Shown here: positions 24,763-36,695 of the stretch, one piece after another
How positions within the stretch are numbered: the first letter of the stretch is position 1
How the letters are laid out: each line of letters begins with the position of its first letter
Assembly: GCA_947568835.1 (NCBI GenBank)
Contig: OX387609.1
Location: forward strand, 8,943,660-9,007,659
DNA length: 64,000 nt
Reading direction: 5' to 3'
Origin: Protonemura montana
Taxonomy: Eukaryota > Arthropoda > Insecta > Plecoptera > Nemouridae
Notes under the pieces: model-generated
The model's input: only the letters and a program-made list of their open reading frames with translations
What the model was told of the DNA's origin: nothing
The model's database searches: none
Program-made: the position numbers and the translations under genes

Positions 24763-25160
24763 TGTACGGTGCGGTGGCTTGGAAACACCGGTTCTCGTGA
24801 GACCACCGACGTTAAGCAACACTGCGCTGAGTCAGGTATTGGATGGGTGACCATCATACTTATGACCAGTTCTGTTCGTGAGAGAGTGATGAAAGTTAGT
24901 ACAGCAACTTCACTCGCCTTGCTTATCAACCTCTCGACAGCATGGATTTTCGGAATGGAATTTAAGCTGGTGATCCCCTTGGTACTCCTCGATAGGATTA
25001 TGCTACACACTGGAACCGGATTCCATCTTTTCCCTTCTAGGCTGGGCTAGATCCATCATCAACATCATTTAATTAACCGACGCGACGTCATAAGACCAAT
25101 GTCACATAGCCCTTTAAGAAAAGAACGCCATTTAATGCCCACAAACCAATCAATTAATTG
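24763..25160 (+). mobile_element. 5S-rRNA-derived SINE directly following the minisatellite
   Basis: Best-preserved copy. CACCGGTTCTCGTGAGACCA, then GACGTTAAGCAACACTG and TATTGGATGGGTGACC, are close to animal 5S rRNA boxes A to C. The body and tail share TTCACTCGCCTTGCTTATCA, CAGCATGGAT and CTAGGCTGGGCTAGATCCA with the copy at 15.4 kb. The end is blurred in an AT-rich tail (CCAATCAATTAATTGG). Confidence -1.
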
Positions 25161-25424
25161 GTTAACCCAATAGCAGTACTTTAATATAGCTTTGGAAGTA
25201 TACTATATTGTGGCGTATCACGAGGTATGTGCCATATTACCTTCTCATTTGCTTTGCTTTTTGGTATTTTTGAATAAGCGTTTTGAAATTGTATTATAAA
25301 TGACAAGTACACTTTTAACCGAGCGTGCAATAGCAGTAATGACGAACTATAGACTTTAGACTTGCCGACTAGGGTACAATAACTAGGAGGCAAGCGAGTC
25401 AGTGGCCTAAAACGCACATGTCGG

Positions 25425-25710
25425 GCGTGGCTCGGACAGGTGTATATAGGTCACTGGCACTGTCATTTGGGAGAGTCACAGTCTAGATTTGGAGTGAAGA
25501 GCTAGGCTATGTGATAGCCTAGGCCTCTGGGACTAAGACCGAGCAAGGGTCCTCTGGCGATCTACTGGTCCGTCGACATAGAGTCTACTTCGAGGGTCTG
25601 AGTCTAGATCAGACAAACACGTGGAGCGTCAAGACCGAACTAGGGTCCTCTGACTAGGTTGCCCGTGTGTCACCTAGATAATTGTGAAGTCTACGTGCTA
25701 TTTTCTACAG
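25425..25710 (+). mobile_element. LTR- or promoter-like GC-rich patch with a 96-bp internal duplication
   Basis: Stands out from AT-rich surroundings. A TATA-like GTGTATATAGG at 25440 is followed by short duplicated blocks. AAGACCGAGCAAGGGTCCTC (25535) recurs as AAGACCGAACTAGGGTCCTC (25631), 96 bases apart. No coding frame. It could be a solo LTR fragment or the 5' end of a retroelement; no matching second LTR was found in the window. Confidence -1.
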
Positions 25711-26930
25711 TGATTAAGTGGAAAGCGAGAAGAAAGATCGTTGTCAAATGGTCAAGATGTTTGAGTTTCAATAATTTAACTGACTTATTATATGAGGATA
25801 TCCAAGTTGAGTATGTCTAGTGATATTTTGGTCCAAGTTATAAGAGCTTGTTGAGATTTAATCATTGCACAAGAAGAAAGTGCAGCGATGTTGCAGTGGC
25901 AGGTTTAGGCGTACATTTTTGATGCACCTGAAATTTACTTTCAAAATGGTTCCTCACAGAAACCACTGAAATATTTACTTCTGAAACATATCAGCTGTCA
26001 GAATTGATTGAACGGGCTGTGTTTTCGAATTTATCTGCAATTTTACTTCTGGTACTTGCAGCTGGGAAGGAGTTAAAGTTGGTATGTGAGGTGGCAACAC
26101 AGGTTAATTGCACGAAATGGTCGAGGGATTATTTATCTTATAACAAGAACCCTTGCACACCTAAATTGTAGAGTCATGCCAAGAACTGCCCATGATTCCA
26201 AATGTTGACAATTTAGCACATACATCTATCTATTGCAGAATTTAGTTCATAAATTGAATATTTGTTTGGCAAATACTTATACAGATAAAAAAGGCGTGAT
26301 TTTCAGATGGGCTTTGTGATTTTATTCATTTGATTCCTTCTAAAAGTGTTGAACTTTGTTCACTTCAGCAAATAAGATATAGGTAATGTGGCCATAAATT
26401 AATTGAAAGTGCATGAATACCAAATTGTCAAAGAAACCCACTGCTGAGTAAAATAATATCCCGGTTAAATACTTTACGAACTTAAGAATTCAGAAGAGTT
26501 GATGTCTTAAAATGATCACTTTGCTGTGAACCACCGCTTCTAGTACTACAACTATAAGTAGCTCATTAGTTAATTCATAATTAGTAATAATAATTGTATA
26601 AGAAATACATCAATATCAATAACAACATAAGTCAATATCTCAGCGTTGCAAATAAATCAATATTTTAGAGAATAAACACCTTTCAGAATTGACTTAAATA
26701 AACATTTCACCCACTTAGGCCCGGTTTTTCAGTGGTCTGTTAAAAATAACGGTCTGTTAATTTGTTATTTGCTTAGCAACAGCCAATCAGAAATTGTATT
26801 TATTTGTTAACGGCCTGTTAATTATTTAACGATTCTCGATCTCATAATAATGGTCACAATTTTTTATCACAATAAGTTCACATCTTTCACCACATTAATA
26901 TCGGAACTTCCATTTACTCTTATAAACATT
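25711..26930. other. AT-rich spacer with one MITE end
   Basis: Non-coding. At 26719-26830 the sequence GCCCGGTTTTTCAGTGG, then repeated GGTCTGTTAA words and CAGCCAATCAG, resembles the end of a widespread arthropod-type MITE. A related inverted end is at 51165-51215. Nothing else is recognisable. Confidence -1.
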
Positions 26931-27375
26931 CCTGAAAAATTTGCAAAGTGAATTTCCCTTTCCAAATGCAACATTTCCCAAAAGCGTGCTAAGAATGAGA
27001 GGAACACAAGAAGAAAAGCAGACTCAAGAGGGAAGAAAGTGCACACGGGTAATAAGCATGCGAATTGTAATGAATCTAGGTTCTACAATAGGCTGCCCTT
27101 GCGGCTGGAAAAGCATGTGCAAGCAGAGATACTTTTAAATATGACGTTAAGAATTTTATGATTACATATTGTTTTTATAGAACTGACAAATTTTTACATT
27201 TTAAAGAATGTGAATGTAAATGTAAGGAATGTTTAAAAACCGAACTAGTGTGATGATTTTTATCAATTGACAATTTTTAGTGCTTGTGATAACAAAAATA
27301 TTGTATTTACGCAAAGGGTATGCACCTTGGTGCAATAAAATGTATTCTAATAAATAAATAAATAAATAAATAAAC
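26930..27375 (+). mobile_element. 3' remnant of a non-LTR retrotransposon (plus strand)
   Basis: Across one frameshift the translation reads FYNRLPLRLEKHVQAEI, then DTFKYDVKNFMI, FYRTDKFLHF and a stop. This is the usual C-terminus of Jockey/CR1-type ORF2 proteins. It is followed by an untranslated tail and (AATA)n at 27347-27373, the typical 3' end. Severely 5'-truncated and inactive. Confidence -1.
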
Positions 27376-27604
27376 AGAACTTCTTTGGTCTCGTCCCATT
27401 GTCTCGTACGTACTTGTATGTACTTGTATTTTAAGTACTTGTTAGTAAATGATGCTATGGTGCCAAAGAATTAAGTGTTGCTACAATTAGAGAGTGTCAA
27501 ACCAATAACTGTAGACGAGATTCTTAGAAATATCATATTTCATATTATGCTTAATTATCTGCAACTTTCAGTTTATATGAATTGAAATTAAAAGATGCGA
27601 TTCT

Positions 27605-27975
27605 GTGTTTGATTACTCGTCACCTCGAATTCGTAGCTCAAGTTTGCTGTCGCATTTTCATCTCACATTAGCTATGAGATGTACCACATCGAATTCCCAG
27701 CGCGAGTTTTCCATCCGATTGTCGACCCATACTACCGTTGAGTATGCTGGTGCTCCGTGACGTCACGCCAACTCGAATTCGCAGCGCGACTTTGTCTTGC
27801 ACATTGTCGACCCCCACTCCTATAAAAAGAGCGAATTTTGACGAGAATCCGCCATTTTTTCATCAGTCTTTTCTGAGATCTGGTCGAGTGCGGAGCTCAC
27901 GCAGCTTGTCTCCACACTTTTTCAATACATTTTCATCTCAGCAAAGTATTTATTGCTTTGTTTGGTAAAATATTA
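27605..27975 (+). repeat. CRE-bearing promoter-like repeat, copy 1
   Basis: Three degenerate modules of the form CGAATTCGCAGCGCGA, then CATTGTCGACCCCCAC. A consensus CRE, TGACGTCA, is at 27758-27765 and TATAAAAAG at 27821. The conserved stretch CCATTTTTTCATCAGTCTTT follows, containing initiator-like TCAGTC, then TTCTGAGATCTG. The last 120 bp recur at 58860-58985 and 59335-59470. I infer the 5' regulatory end of an unidentified repeat family. Similar open frames in copies 1 and 2 are not kept in copy 3, so it is unlikely to be coding. Confidence -1.
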
Positions 27976-28069
27976 TAACAAATTGATGGCCATCTGCTAG
28001 AAATTACTCTTTGGTGCTGTAATGCAATTCATTTGATAGTTAATTATCAATTTTTACTTGCTTTTTTTG

Positions 28070-28820
28070 TCGGGTTATTGGTCGGTCGGTTGGTTGGTTT
28101 GACACCATAAACACGGGTTCATCCCTTTTTAATGTTTATGAGAAGCTTGGTTGGATCTTGTTTGTTGGTTTGATATCTCATACCACTGGTTCATCCCTGT
28201 TATTTAATGATTGTGAGAAGGTCGGTCTTTTGGTCGGTTGGTTGGTCGGTCTGTCGGTCGGTCGTTGGCTGAAAATTTGTCAGTCTATTTGATATCTATT
28301 TCAATCTTTTGAATCTGAAATGGAGCTGGTATCAGATGATTTCAAAACGTCAATGCAATGCATTTAATTGAGCAATGGATTTGCTGGAAGAAGGTGACAA
28401 GCGTTTGAAGAAGGTTGGTCGGTCTTGATTGTTGGTTTAATATCTCATACCATTGTTTTATCCATTTTATTTAATGTTTACGAGATGAAGATCGGTTTGG
28501 TTGGTCGGTTTGGTTGGTTGGTTGGTTGGTTGGTCGGTTTGGTTGGTTGGTTGGTCGGTTTGGTTGGTTGGTTGGTTGGTTGGTTGGTTGGTTGGTTGGT
28601 TGGTTGGTTGGTTGGTTGGTTGGTTGGTCGGTCGGTTGGTTGGTTGGTTGGTTGGTTGGTTGGTTGGTTGGTTGGTTGGTTGGTTGGTTGGTTGGTTGGT
28701 TGGTTGGTTGGTTGGTTGGTTGGTTGGTTGGTTGGTCTGTCAGTCGTTGGTTATTTTTCTTCCTGATATCGCGTGCTTTATTGAATCTCAATGGTTCGTC
28801 CCTTTTATAATATAATGATA
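28070..28820 (+). repeat. (TTGG/TCGG)n array with interspersed degenerate modules
   Basis: Almost pure GGTTGGTTGGTT runs from about 28495 to 28738, with scattered TCGG variants. A degenerate module, TTGGTTTGATATCTCATACC, then TGGTTCATCCCTTTTATTTA, recurs at about 28095, 28160, 28436 and 28760, separated by GGTCGGTCGGTTGG tracts. Peptides such as GWLVGWLVG or NQPTNQPT seen in the frames are repeat artefacts. Confidence -1.
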
Positions 28821-28829
28821 ACAATAATA

Positions 28830-29260
28830 ACAATAATGTATTTATTCCGTGAACAAATATGTACATTGTACTAGAATGCGTCAGGCTAAGATTAAAAAAT
28901 GTACATTAAAACATTCACATAGGCGAGCAATTGTCTAGGATAACATAAAATCCTCAATGGTGTATGGGCAGGTTGAAATGAGGTACTTTTTCAAAACGGT
29001 CTTGAATCCCTGTCTGTGGCGTTGTAATTGTATGTTTTCTGGCAGATTGTTGAAAATAATTTTACTGTGATATGCTGGATTTTTCTTATTTAGGGTTAAC
29101 CTATGGTTGTTTTTGTGGAAGTTATCCTTTGTTCTGGTGTTGTGTTTATGTAATTGGCTATTTGTGAGGTGGGCAGAGATGGTTGAGACCTACAGTTTTT
29201 GAAAAATTGGCTTGCACGACGTCTCGCTTCTTGCTCCAACCATTGCTCGCAGTGTTCTCT
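28830..29260 (-). mobile_element. 3' remnant of a non-LTR retrotransposon (minus strand)
   Basis: The minus-strand translation gives HNTRTKDNF, then AYHSKIIFNNLPENIQ and GFKTVLKKYLI and a stop near 28938. This matches the C-terminal end of CR1/Jockey-type ORF2. The low-coordinate end is an A/T-rich tail (TGTATTTATTCCG, 28838). Only the last 100 or so codons remain. Confidence -1.
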
Positions 29261-32200
29261 TCTGCAGAGTTAAAAATAATGAAGATGGAAGCCGAAGATT
29301 TTAGAACTCTGAAGGAATTTTGAATTAACTTTGATAGATAATTAAATATTATACTGGTGTATATATTTGAAAACTGTTAGTGGGCTAAATGAACTATAGT
29401 AGACTATAGACGATAGTTTAGACTATATGTTTGGACTATAGTATAGTCTAAAAACCACAACCAACTTAAATAGTTAACAGTTTTACACAGTTGCATTCTT
29501 GCTGCTGGTTTAAATTTCATGATCTTTGTCAAATAACATCGATATTAAAATGTTATTGAAATGTTACTTGTTATTGAAGTTGTTAACGTTATTAAAACTT
29601 CGGATGACTTACTTTTTGAATTTAATTGCAACTTGTCAATCGTTGAATTCCAACAAGTGTGTGAACCTCTTCTGGAAAGAGAAAAGAGGCTTTCTGCGTT
29701 CATCTTAGTGGTGAAAACAAAAGAGTTTTCTTCGAATGTTTGACAGAACCAGAATATGCCTTGCAGTTGACTCGCCTATAAACCCCACTACTCATTCAGA
29801 ATATGCCTCAAAATGAAGGACTTTAAAATATCATTATTTATTATGTTTTATTTTGTATTTTTTAATTTTGTTAAGTTGTACCATTTATTTTCCAATATGT
29901 TGTGCAATTTTGGTTTTAACAAGAGTATTTCATCAGAGCTGTAATGGATAAGCAAGAACTTTTCTAAGAAAAACATACAGGTGTCGTTTACATTGGAAAA
30001 ATTACAAGAAAAAAAAACTTCAGTTGAATCAAAGTCAAATACAGCTGAAAATGCCCTTGACCTGCACATTACTTACATTACTTTGGAACGTAATTTAATT
30101 TCCTAAAATGATAAATATCCCAACTACACATAATTCACTGTGCAAAGGAATTTTGATCGTTAGCCTCTGTTCACTTATTAATTCTTTCCTTTCATTATTA
30201 TTTTGTTATTTTGTTATTGGTCGTTGCCTTTTCTCTTTTGAAGCAATTATTTCCTTCCATTTTTGTGTTTTCGTTCCTTGCTCTCTGTTTCTGGATGATT
30301 TCTTTGGTACTTTGGATCTTTCAGCAATGAAATGCAATAAAATCATCACCGACGTGGTTTATCATGTGACATCAAATCCAACTCATTTAATATTTATTAG
30401 TTTTATCCTAGCTTTATTTTTTCTTGGATTGTCACTAAGTTTTCATTAAAAAGTCTTAATGGCATATTCTGCCATGAGGTAATTACCCGTGCCACTTCAT
30501 CTATCGATTATCGATCAATTATTTTTGATGAAATCTCCAATTTCACTTACCCCAGAATAAAATCCTTTGTATTTTGTTCGTGTTTGTCGTTCATGTTTGT
30601 TCGCGGTCTAGCGTTCAAACGCGTGCACAGATTTGGAGTAAATTTGCAGGGCACATTAATTAATTTTCAGCAAAATCGGTCAAATAATTTGTAAACTGTT
30701 CAAAATTTACGAAAACTTTCAGATTTTGGGTGAACTTTGATCGGTTGTACCGCCAAAGGTACTTTATATTTTCGTACCAATCTTTGCTTTTATGCAAAAC
30801 GCATAAATAAAAATATATTTCAAAGATTTTAAGTCCGTACATGGTTTTGTTTACTTTTTATTAAGAATTTTCTGGCAAAATTTTGTGCATTTTTGCAGTT
30901 TCTAGGATAAAAAATTCTTAGCAGCTGCTTGACAACCGTCAGTTAGGGTTCCAAAGCGATCCTTCCATTTTGCCTCTATGAAGTGCAGTTTAAACTAAAG
31001 ATGTTATTATTTCATTTTTACCAGCCACAACTATCGCTACGCTCATCTATAACGCAACACAAATTGGGTTCGCTAATCCCTAGTCTAGCTGCATCAAACC
31101 TCGAGTGCCAGTATCTTTCCAATAAAGCAGTCTTACCAACACATTCTGGAGCAAGGTGTAAGGTCATCAACCAGTATCCTACGAAATTAGGGAATTTCCA
31201 CAACAATTTCAGCATCATAGGAAAATCGCAGCGAAAAGTAACAAAAATCGATCGATTATTTTTCAGCTGTATAAAATCTTGGGTCATGCCATTATCTTGC
31301 CATTAGGCCTAACTTGCACATTCAGCTCGGGGATAAATAAATAGTTCAATTGATATAACCAGGGGCTAACCTAGAGCAGCCATGTCTTAACCCGGGTTAT
31401 GATGATGATGTGCATATTTCTGGTTGAGAATGTCTTTGTTAAAAATTACACTTTCTTCGTTGGTCATAAGACAGCAATCGATCCCTCGAGCGATTGTAAG
31501 CAAAGGTTACTTTAGAATGACGCAATCCCGCAATGACGCTGACAAACTTAATTAAACAATTAATTTGAACAATTAATTTAAAAATAAAAAATAAAAATAA
31601 ATTGTTGGCATCGTTTTCAAATTTGAGTCGTTACCCTTCTACATGGTATTTTTATAAAAAATGTTAGAAAATGTTATCTGTTTATCCCGCACGTTGGGGT
31701 TTTATCACTCAACAGATAATTAAGTCTTAATTAGCGATGAAAAATATGAGTTAAACTGCAATAACGTGTTCACCTGAGCGTGTTTTTCGTTAATTTGGAT
31801 ATCTCAATAGATTTTGAACATTTTTACTCTTTGATGAGCCTTGTTGTTGTTGTTTTTTTTTTACTAAAGCTGACAAAATAGTGTAGCTACTCATTAAAAT
31901 CGTTAGTCTCAGGATTGATATCATTCTATGTATGCATACTTCGAAAGAAGGAAAGATTGAAAATATTCTTGACAAGGTGACTTTGAGAATTTGAGGTAGA
32001 AAAATTAGCTCCCATTACCATGCATGCATTATTTTATGTGCACAAAAAACAACAAATCTACGAACAATCCACAAAAAATAAATATAAAATTGTATTGTAA
32101 ATGCAAAAACAGAAGTACCTACTGTGTGTCAATATCGTATTTATAACCAGCGGTTGTTGCAGTACCTATTTATGTGATTTGCTTTAAAAGTGACCAATTT

Positions 32201-33267
32201 CAAATTTCCTTAATAAGACGACATTTTATGATACGTTTTGAGTCAGATTAAGAAAAAATTCTAGTTAATTTTTTGAAATTGAAATTAAACCTTTTTTTTT
32301 ATCTGAAATCGATCTGAATCTGAAATCAATCAATCAATCAATCTGAAATCAATCTGAAATTTTGCTTTAATTTTGTTCGTTGGAAGACCTAATGTGGAAC
32401 TTATAAAATAAAGAAATATCAAATTATTAATTTTTACACATTCTCTTGTCGATTTGCCAATGGACCTAAGCGTGGCATCTCAAATAATTAATTATAAAAG
32501 TAAGAAATTAACGCAGTAATAATTAAATGAAAAAAATTTAAGAAAATATAACAATAATATTTTTTTTTAGTAATCAAAATGTTATTATAATATACACAAT
32601 GTTTCACAATGTTACTGAATAAGTAATTGATAACCAATCAGCTGGCTAATTGATAATCGTGGTAATAATCGACCAACGGTTAATGTGTGAAATTCGGTAA
32701 ATGAATAAAAAGTTTTTCATTGTTAATAGCAAGTTCATATTGAAGCAATAATTATTGAAGTAGGTAATTAATCTTGTGTTTAATCGTGAGCCTTGGGCCC
32801 TTTCTGTGATGTCACCGAAGCAGGTTCAGCGTTGCTGTGTTCTGGAATTGTTGAAGTAATTCAAGTGCAAGCGAGAGTCGTCCAGACTTCTTTCTATTCC
32901 AGCAACTGTGTCTTTGCTCCATTTGCTGCAACATAATATTCACGCATTTTAGCATAATGAAGCGTAAATTAAGTGATAATATGTTGTATCTCACAACTTA
33001 ATGTAATTGAATATATCGTTAGAATCACATAAGATTAAAGTCGATAATAATATGCTACTACACTTTGTCTGCTGTGGTAAAAATAACAAAACAAATTTTA
33101 TTTTTATGAACACTAAAACCATCTCAAAAATTTCTGCCCATTGCAAGCGTTTGCAATTTAAATAAAATTTCATCTAAAAACATAAAAAATGTTTATGAAC
33201 AAAAGCTCGCTTTCAACTGGCGTGCTAGAAATGAAAATTCAAAATCAAAGATTCGTCGCCGTTACAT
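29261..33267. other. AT-rich spacer
   Basis: No supported gene. Short plus-strand frames (30108-30449, 30983-31306) show no domain, codon bias or splice pattern. Local oddities are an ACTATAGT-rich palindromic patch (29393-29450) and an (AATC)n run near 32325. Confidence -1.
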
Positions 33268-33277
33268 GCTAGATCAC

Positions 33278-35366
33278 GGGGGGCGGAACTTTTGCCAGTG
33301 GAACTTTTGCCAGTCTGGGTTTCACGAGAAGGAGGAAGAAATGCCAGCGCGGTCAGGTAGCCGAACCCTTCACTTGGAATTATTGCCAGGGTAAGATTCC
33401 CCTCCCTCTGTCGAGGTGGAACTTTTGCCAGCTAGAAACTCCATCTACTGAAACTCGATTATTATGGCATCAGAGGGTTAGCTCTGGAATGGATTAGGTC
33501 ATACATCTCAAATAGGAAGCAAAGGGTAACAATCAATGACGACACTTACAGGTCAGAGTGGGGATCAGTTAAAACCGGATTACCGCAAGGGAGCATACTG
33601 GCCCCAATACTGTTCAGTCTATATGTAAATGACCTCGTAGCGAACTTACCACTAAACATCAGCGAACCAATCCTATTTGCAGATGACACGAGTGTCGTGG
33701 TGCACGGTAGCAACAGAAATGAGCTCATCACAAACCTTACCGAAGTCTCAGAATGCATTAACAACTATTTCTCTGCTAATAAGCTAAAATCAAACGAAGA
33801 CAAAGCCCAAATAATGACATTCCACACGATTGGGAAACAGCTGGAGTGCCAGGAAATGGAAATAGTAGAGAATAGTAAATTTCTGGGATTCACAATAGAT
33901 TTTAAACTGAAGTGGAAACCACACCTGATAGACTTAGAAAAAAAGCTCAGTTCAGCCTGCTACGCACTCAGAATAATATCCAGATTCAATAATGAGGCGA
34001 CGCGAAGAATCGCGTTCTTCGCAAACATACAATCCCTAATTACCTATGGCATTGTCTTGTGGGGAGGGTCAATATTTGCTGAACGAATCTTTAGGAAACA
34101 GAAAAGAGCGCTACGCATTATACAGAGGGTTGGAAGAAAGGTGTCATGCAAGAAAATATTCGTAAGGAAACAGATTCTAACGTTACCATGCTTGTACCTC
34201 CTAAACATATTGCTCTTTGTAAAGGACAATCCAACACACTTCTTAAAAAATAATACGATCCATGACAAGAACACAAGGTCCCGGGACGATATACATCCAC
34301 CAATGAGCCGCCTCACAGTAACAGCAAGAGACCCCTCCAGAATCGGAGTCCATATATACAACGGTCTCCCGAATCATCTCAAAACTCTAGATGTAAGCAG
34401 AGATGTGTACAAATGTAAAATAAAAAACTACCTAATGAATAACGCTTTTTATAGCATTAATGACTATTTAAAGGGAACAAACTGTTTATAACTATACTGT
34501 AAACTATAACATTTTATTGTATTTTATGACATGATTTATAACCTGACTATTTCCAAGACTCCGGCTTTATTTAAAAAATAAAACTATTATGGAGTGAGCC
34601 TAACTTGTATGTTAAAATATTATGTACCTGAATACTGTGCGACGGAAAATAATAAATAAATAAAAAAAAAAAATAAATAAATAAAAGAACAGGTACCCCT
34701 GCTGGGGTCATTAGCGTGGTCACCAAGTCAACACACGCAGTAAAAACAGTACTTTCTCTCATACCATTGCCTGTAATTTTGTGAGCTTATTTCATGAATC
34801 AATGTCAAGCAAAGCTTGAAGCTGAACCGTAGAGGAATTTGCACGGCTAAACTCCAGTAGCCGTTAGCGGATGGTTAATGAAATATCAGTGCCCTGTCTG
34901 TGCTTACTACCGTTACTACCTATTCATCTGTCATGTCAAATGTCAGCTGCAAAGGAACACAATCACAAACAATACAAGAAAATGCGCAATTAGGTCCAAC
35001 AATCTGTATTTAATATTATAAACCGCCCTTATTTGTATACCGCCGTTATACTCGGTTTATTTGTCTCGAAATCTGTCTCGTTATCTGTCTCGGAATTGGT
35101 GGTGGTAAATCACCATATAACCAGATAATAAATATAACTAGCACACCTGTTTTTACTGCGTGTGTTGACTTGGTGACCACGCTAATGACCCCAGCAGGGG
35201 TACCTGTTCTAGCTGGCAAAAGTTCCACCTCGACAGAGGGAGGGGAATCTTACCCTGGCAATAATTCCAAGTGAAGGGTTCGGCTACCTGACCGCGCTGG
35301 CATTTCTTCCACCTTCTCGTGAAACCCAGACTGGCAAAAGTTCCACTGGCAAATCTTCATGTACTC
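33278..35366. mobile_element. Fold-back DNA transposon with 10-bp target duplication, interrupted by a LINE
   Basis: The direct repeat GCTAGATCAC flanks the element (33268-33277 and 35367-35376). The left arm (33284-33437 continuing at 34686-34749) and the right arm (35146-35352) are inverted copies of about 205 bp. I count one substitution in the parts compared (GAAGGAGG against GAAGGTGG). GGAACTTTTGCCAG occurs three times in the left arm and in most of its mirror sites. The centre (34750-35145) has no transposase frame. Long arms plus a 9-10-bp duplication suggest a non-autonomous Mutator-like fold-back element; that family call is inference. Confidence -1.
33438..34685 (+). mobile_element. 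5'-truncated Jockey/CR1-type LINE nested in the fold-back arm
   Basis: One open frame runs from the left junction to TAA at 34489-34491 (about 350 codons). It holds the reverse transcriptase palm (YGIRGLALEWIRSYISNRKQ; GLPQGSILAPILFSLYVNDL; LFADDTSVVV) and the C-terminal region ending FYSINDYL. An A-rich AATAAATAAATA tail at 34655-34685 follows. The empty site GCTAGAACAGG is rebuilt by removing it, with a short AGAA duplication (33434-33437, 34686-34689). The endonuclease and N-terminal RT are missing, so the copy is dead on arrival, but its frame is intact, implying recent insertion. Confidence -1.
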
Positions 35367-35376
35367 GCTAGATCAC

Positions 35377-35960
35377 AACAGGCATTATCGATCAATTGAT
35401 TTAATTGAGGTTTGATTTTGCTAAAAAAAACATTCGAAGGTTTTTTAATCAGCCATTATATTTTAATCCTCATTTTTTCTTTAATTCTTTCACAAACTAT
35501 AGAGTGGCTATGCACGAGCCTTTTTGCTAAAAAGATATAAAATAAAATAAAGTTGCTCTGAACTCTGCTTGGGGTAGCAATTTTCTAGCGCCATATTTTT
35601 TGTTTGTTTTTGAAACGCCGTGAATTCACAAGATAGCTTTGATTCTCTGATACTTGCACACTTATTTCTTTTCTATTCTGTGTTTTTTTACATCCCTAGT
35701 TAATAATATCTGGGTCGAAAGAACGTTGCCGACGAACGAACAGCAAAGATTTTATCGATCCGCAATTGCGTTTTCACCCACAGATTGCATACACACAATG
35801 TCTTAATGCGTTTTCTTTGTGCTACCTCGAATAACTGCCATCAAGCAAATATTAAATCGATGTTGCTGATTAATTTTTTAATTGCAAAATTGCAAAATCT
35901 GTTAAATGATATAATAAATCTGTCAGTGAGCATTCCATGCTGATTGTCTTTTCATTTACT
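35377..35960. other. AT-rich spacer
   Basis: Nothing recognisable; no frame, repeat or promoter-like patch that I can support. Confidence -1.
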
Positions 35961-36111
35961 AAGGTCGGTTCTTACAAAAATGTTTATCAATAAGGTGGAT
36001 CTGTAGCTCACAGAAACATCTGAATTTCACTGCATGTGATTGGAAGTCATCATGGCAATAGATTCAACCAACACTTCAACTAGGAGGCGAGATTTGAGTA
36101 AAACCAGACCG
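35961..36111. mobile_element. MITE copy 2 (TCCGGTTTTACC-ended family)
   Basis: Begins AAGGTCGGTTCTTACAAAAA and ends GAGTAAAACCAGACC, an imperfect inverted repeat. The interior AGAAACATCTGAATTTCACT, then GCATGTGATTGGAAGTC, is shared with copies at 3.7 and 36.7 kb. Confidence -1.
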
Positions 36112-36695
36112 TAGTATTTACAATTTCTGAACTTTGCTGTCGTTTTATCAAATAAAACTAAACGATTTTACCAAAATTTAAGTTGGCTTTCAATTAATAT
36201 TACTTCCTTTCATTTCTTTGTCTATTGCTCAATGGGATGTGTTTCTAAAATTAGATTTTGAATCAGAAATTAGTTGGTTTTTGGGCATTGGTAGCAAGTT
36301 GCTGAAACTATCGCAATATTTTGGTATTTCGTTGTGAATCCGACGTACAATTTGCAAATTTCTTAGCTTGAATTCCGTTCGTACTTATTAATTATTAAAA
36401 ACAAAATTATTAAAACCACATCAATCTACCATTGATGCTTCAGCTGTTTAAAAAAAAATGCTTCCAAATTTTTTTTTCAACATTTGAATGCATTTGAACT
36501 TGCATTTATTTCTTGTTTTGTATTTATGTTACACCTCCATGGTTGGGAAATCTTCGTAAATTGCATCTGAATTGTCAGCTGGCTGGTTAAAATTCATTTT
36601 ATAGATATAGATAGATAGGTAGGTACATATTACATCTTTATTCATATTGATGTATATATTGGATGAGCGGCGTGACCCGAATTTCACCTCATGTA

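Noticed and set aside
27738-27968. Conserved small protein shared by 27.7 and 58.7 kb (FFHQSFLRS, then SIYxFVW)
   Set aside because: The third copy at 59.3 kb has a stop within the same frame, and the DNA is conserved in promoter-like words, so the similarity is explained by the repeat itself.
28425-28866. GWLVGWLVG and NQPTNQPT proteins
   Set aside because: All frames of a TTGG microsatellite are open. No start context, splice sites or non-repetitive coding flank.
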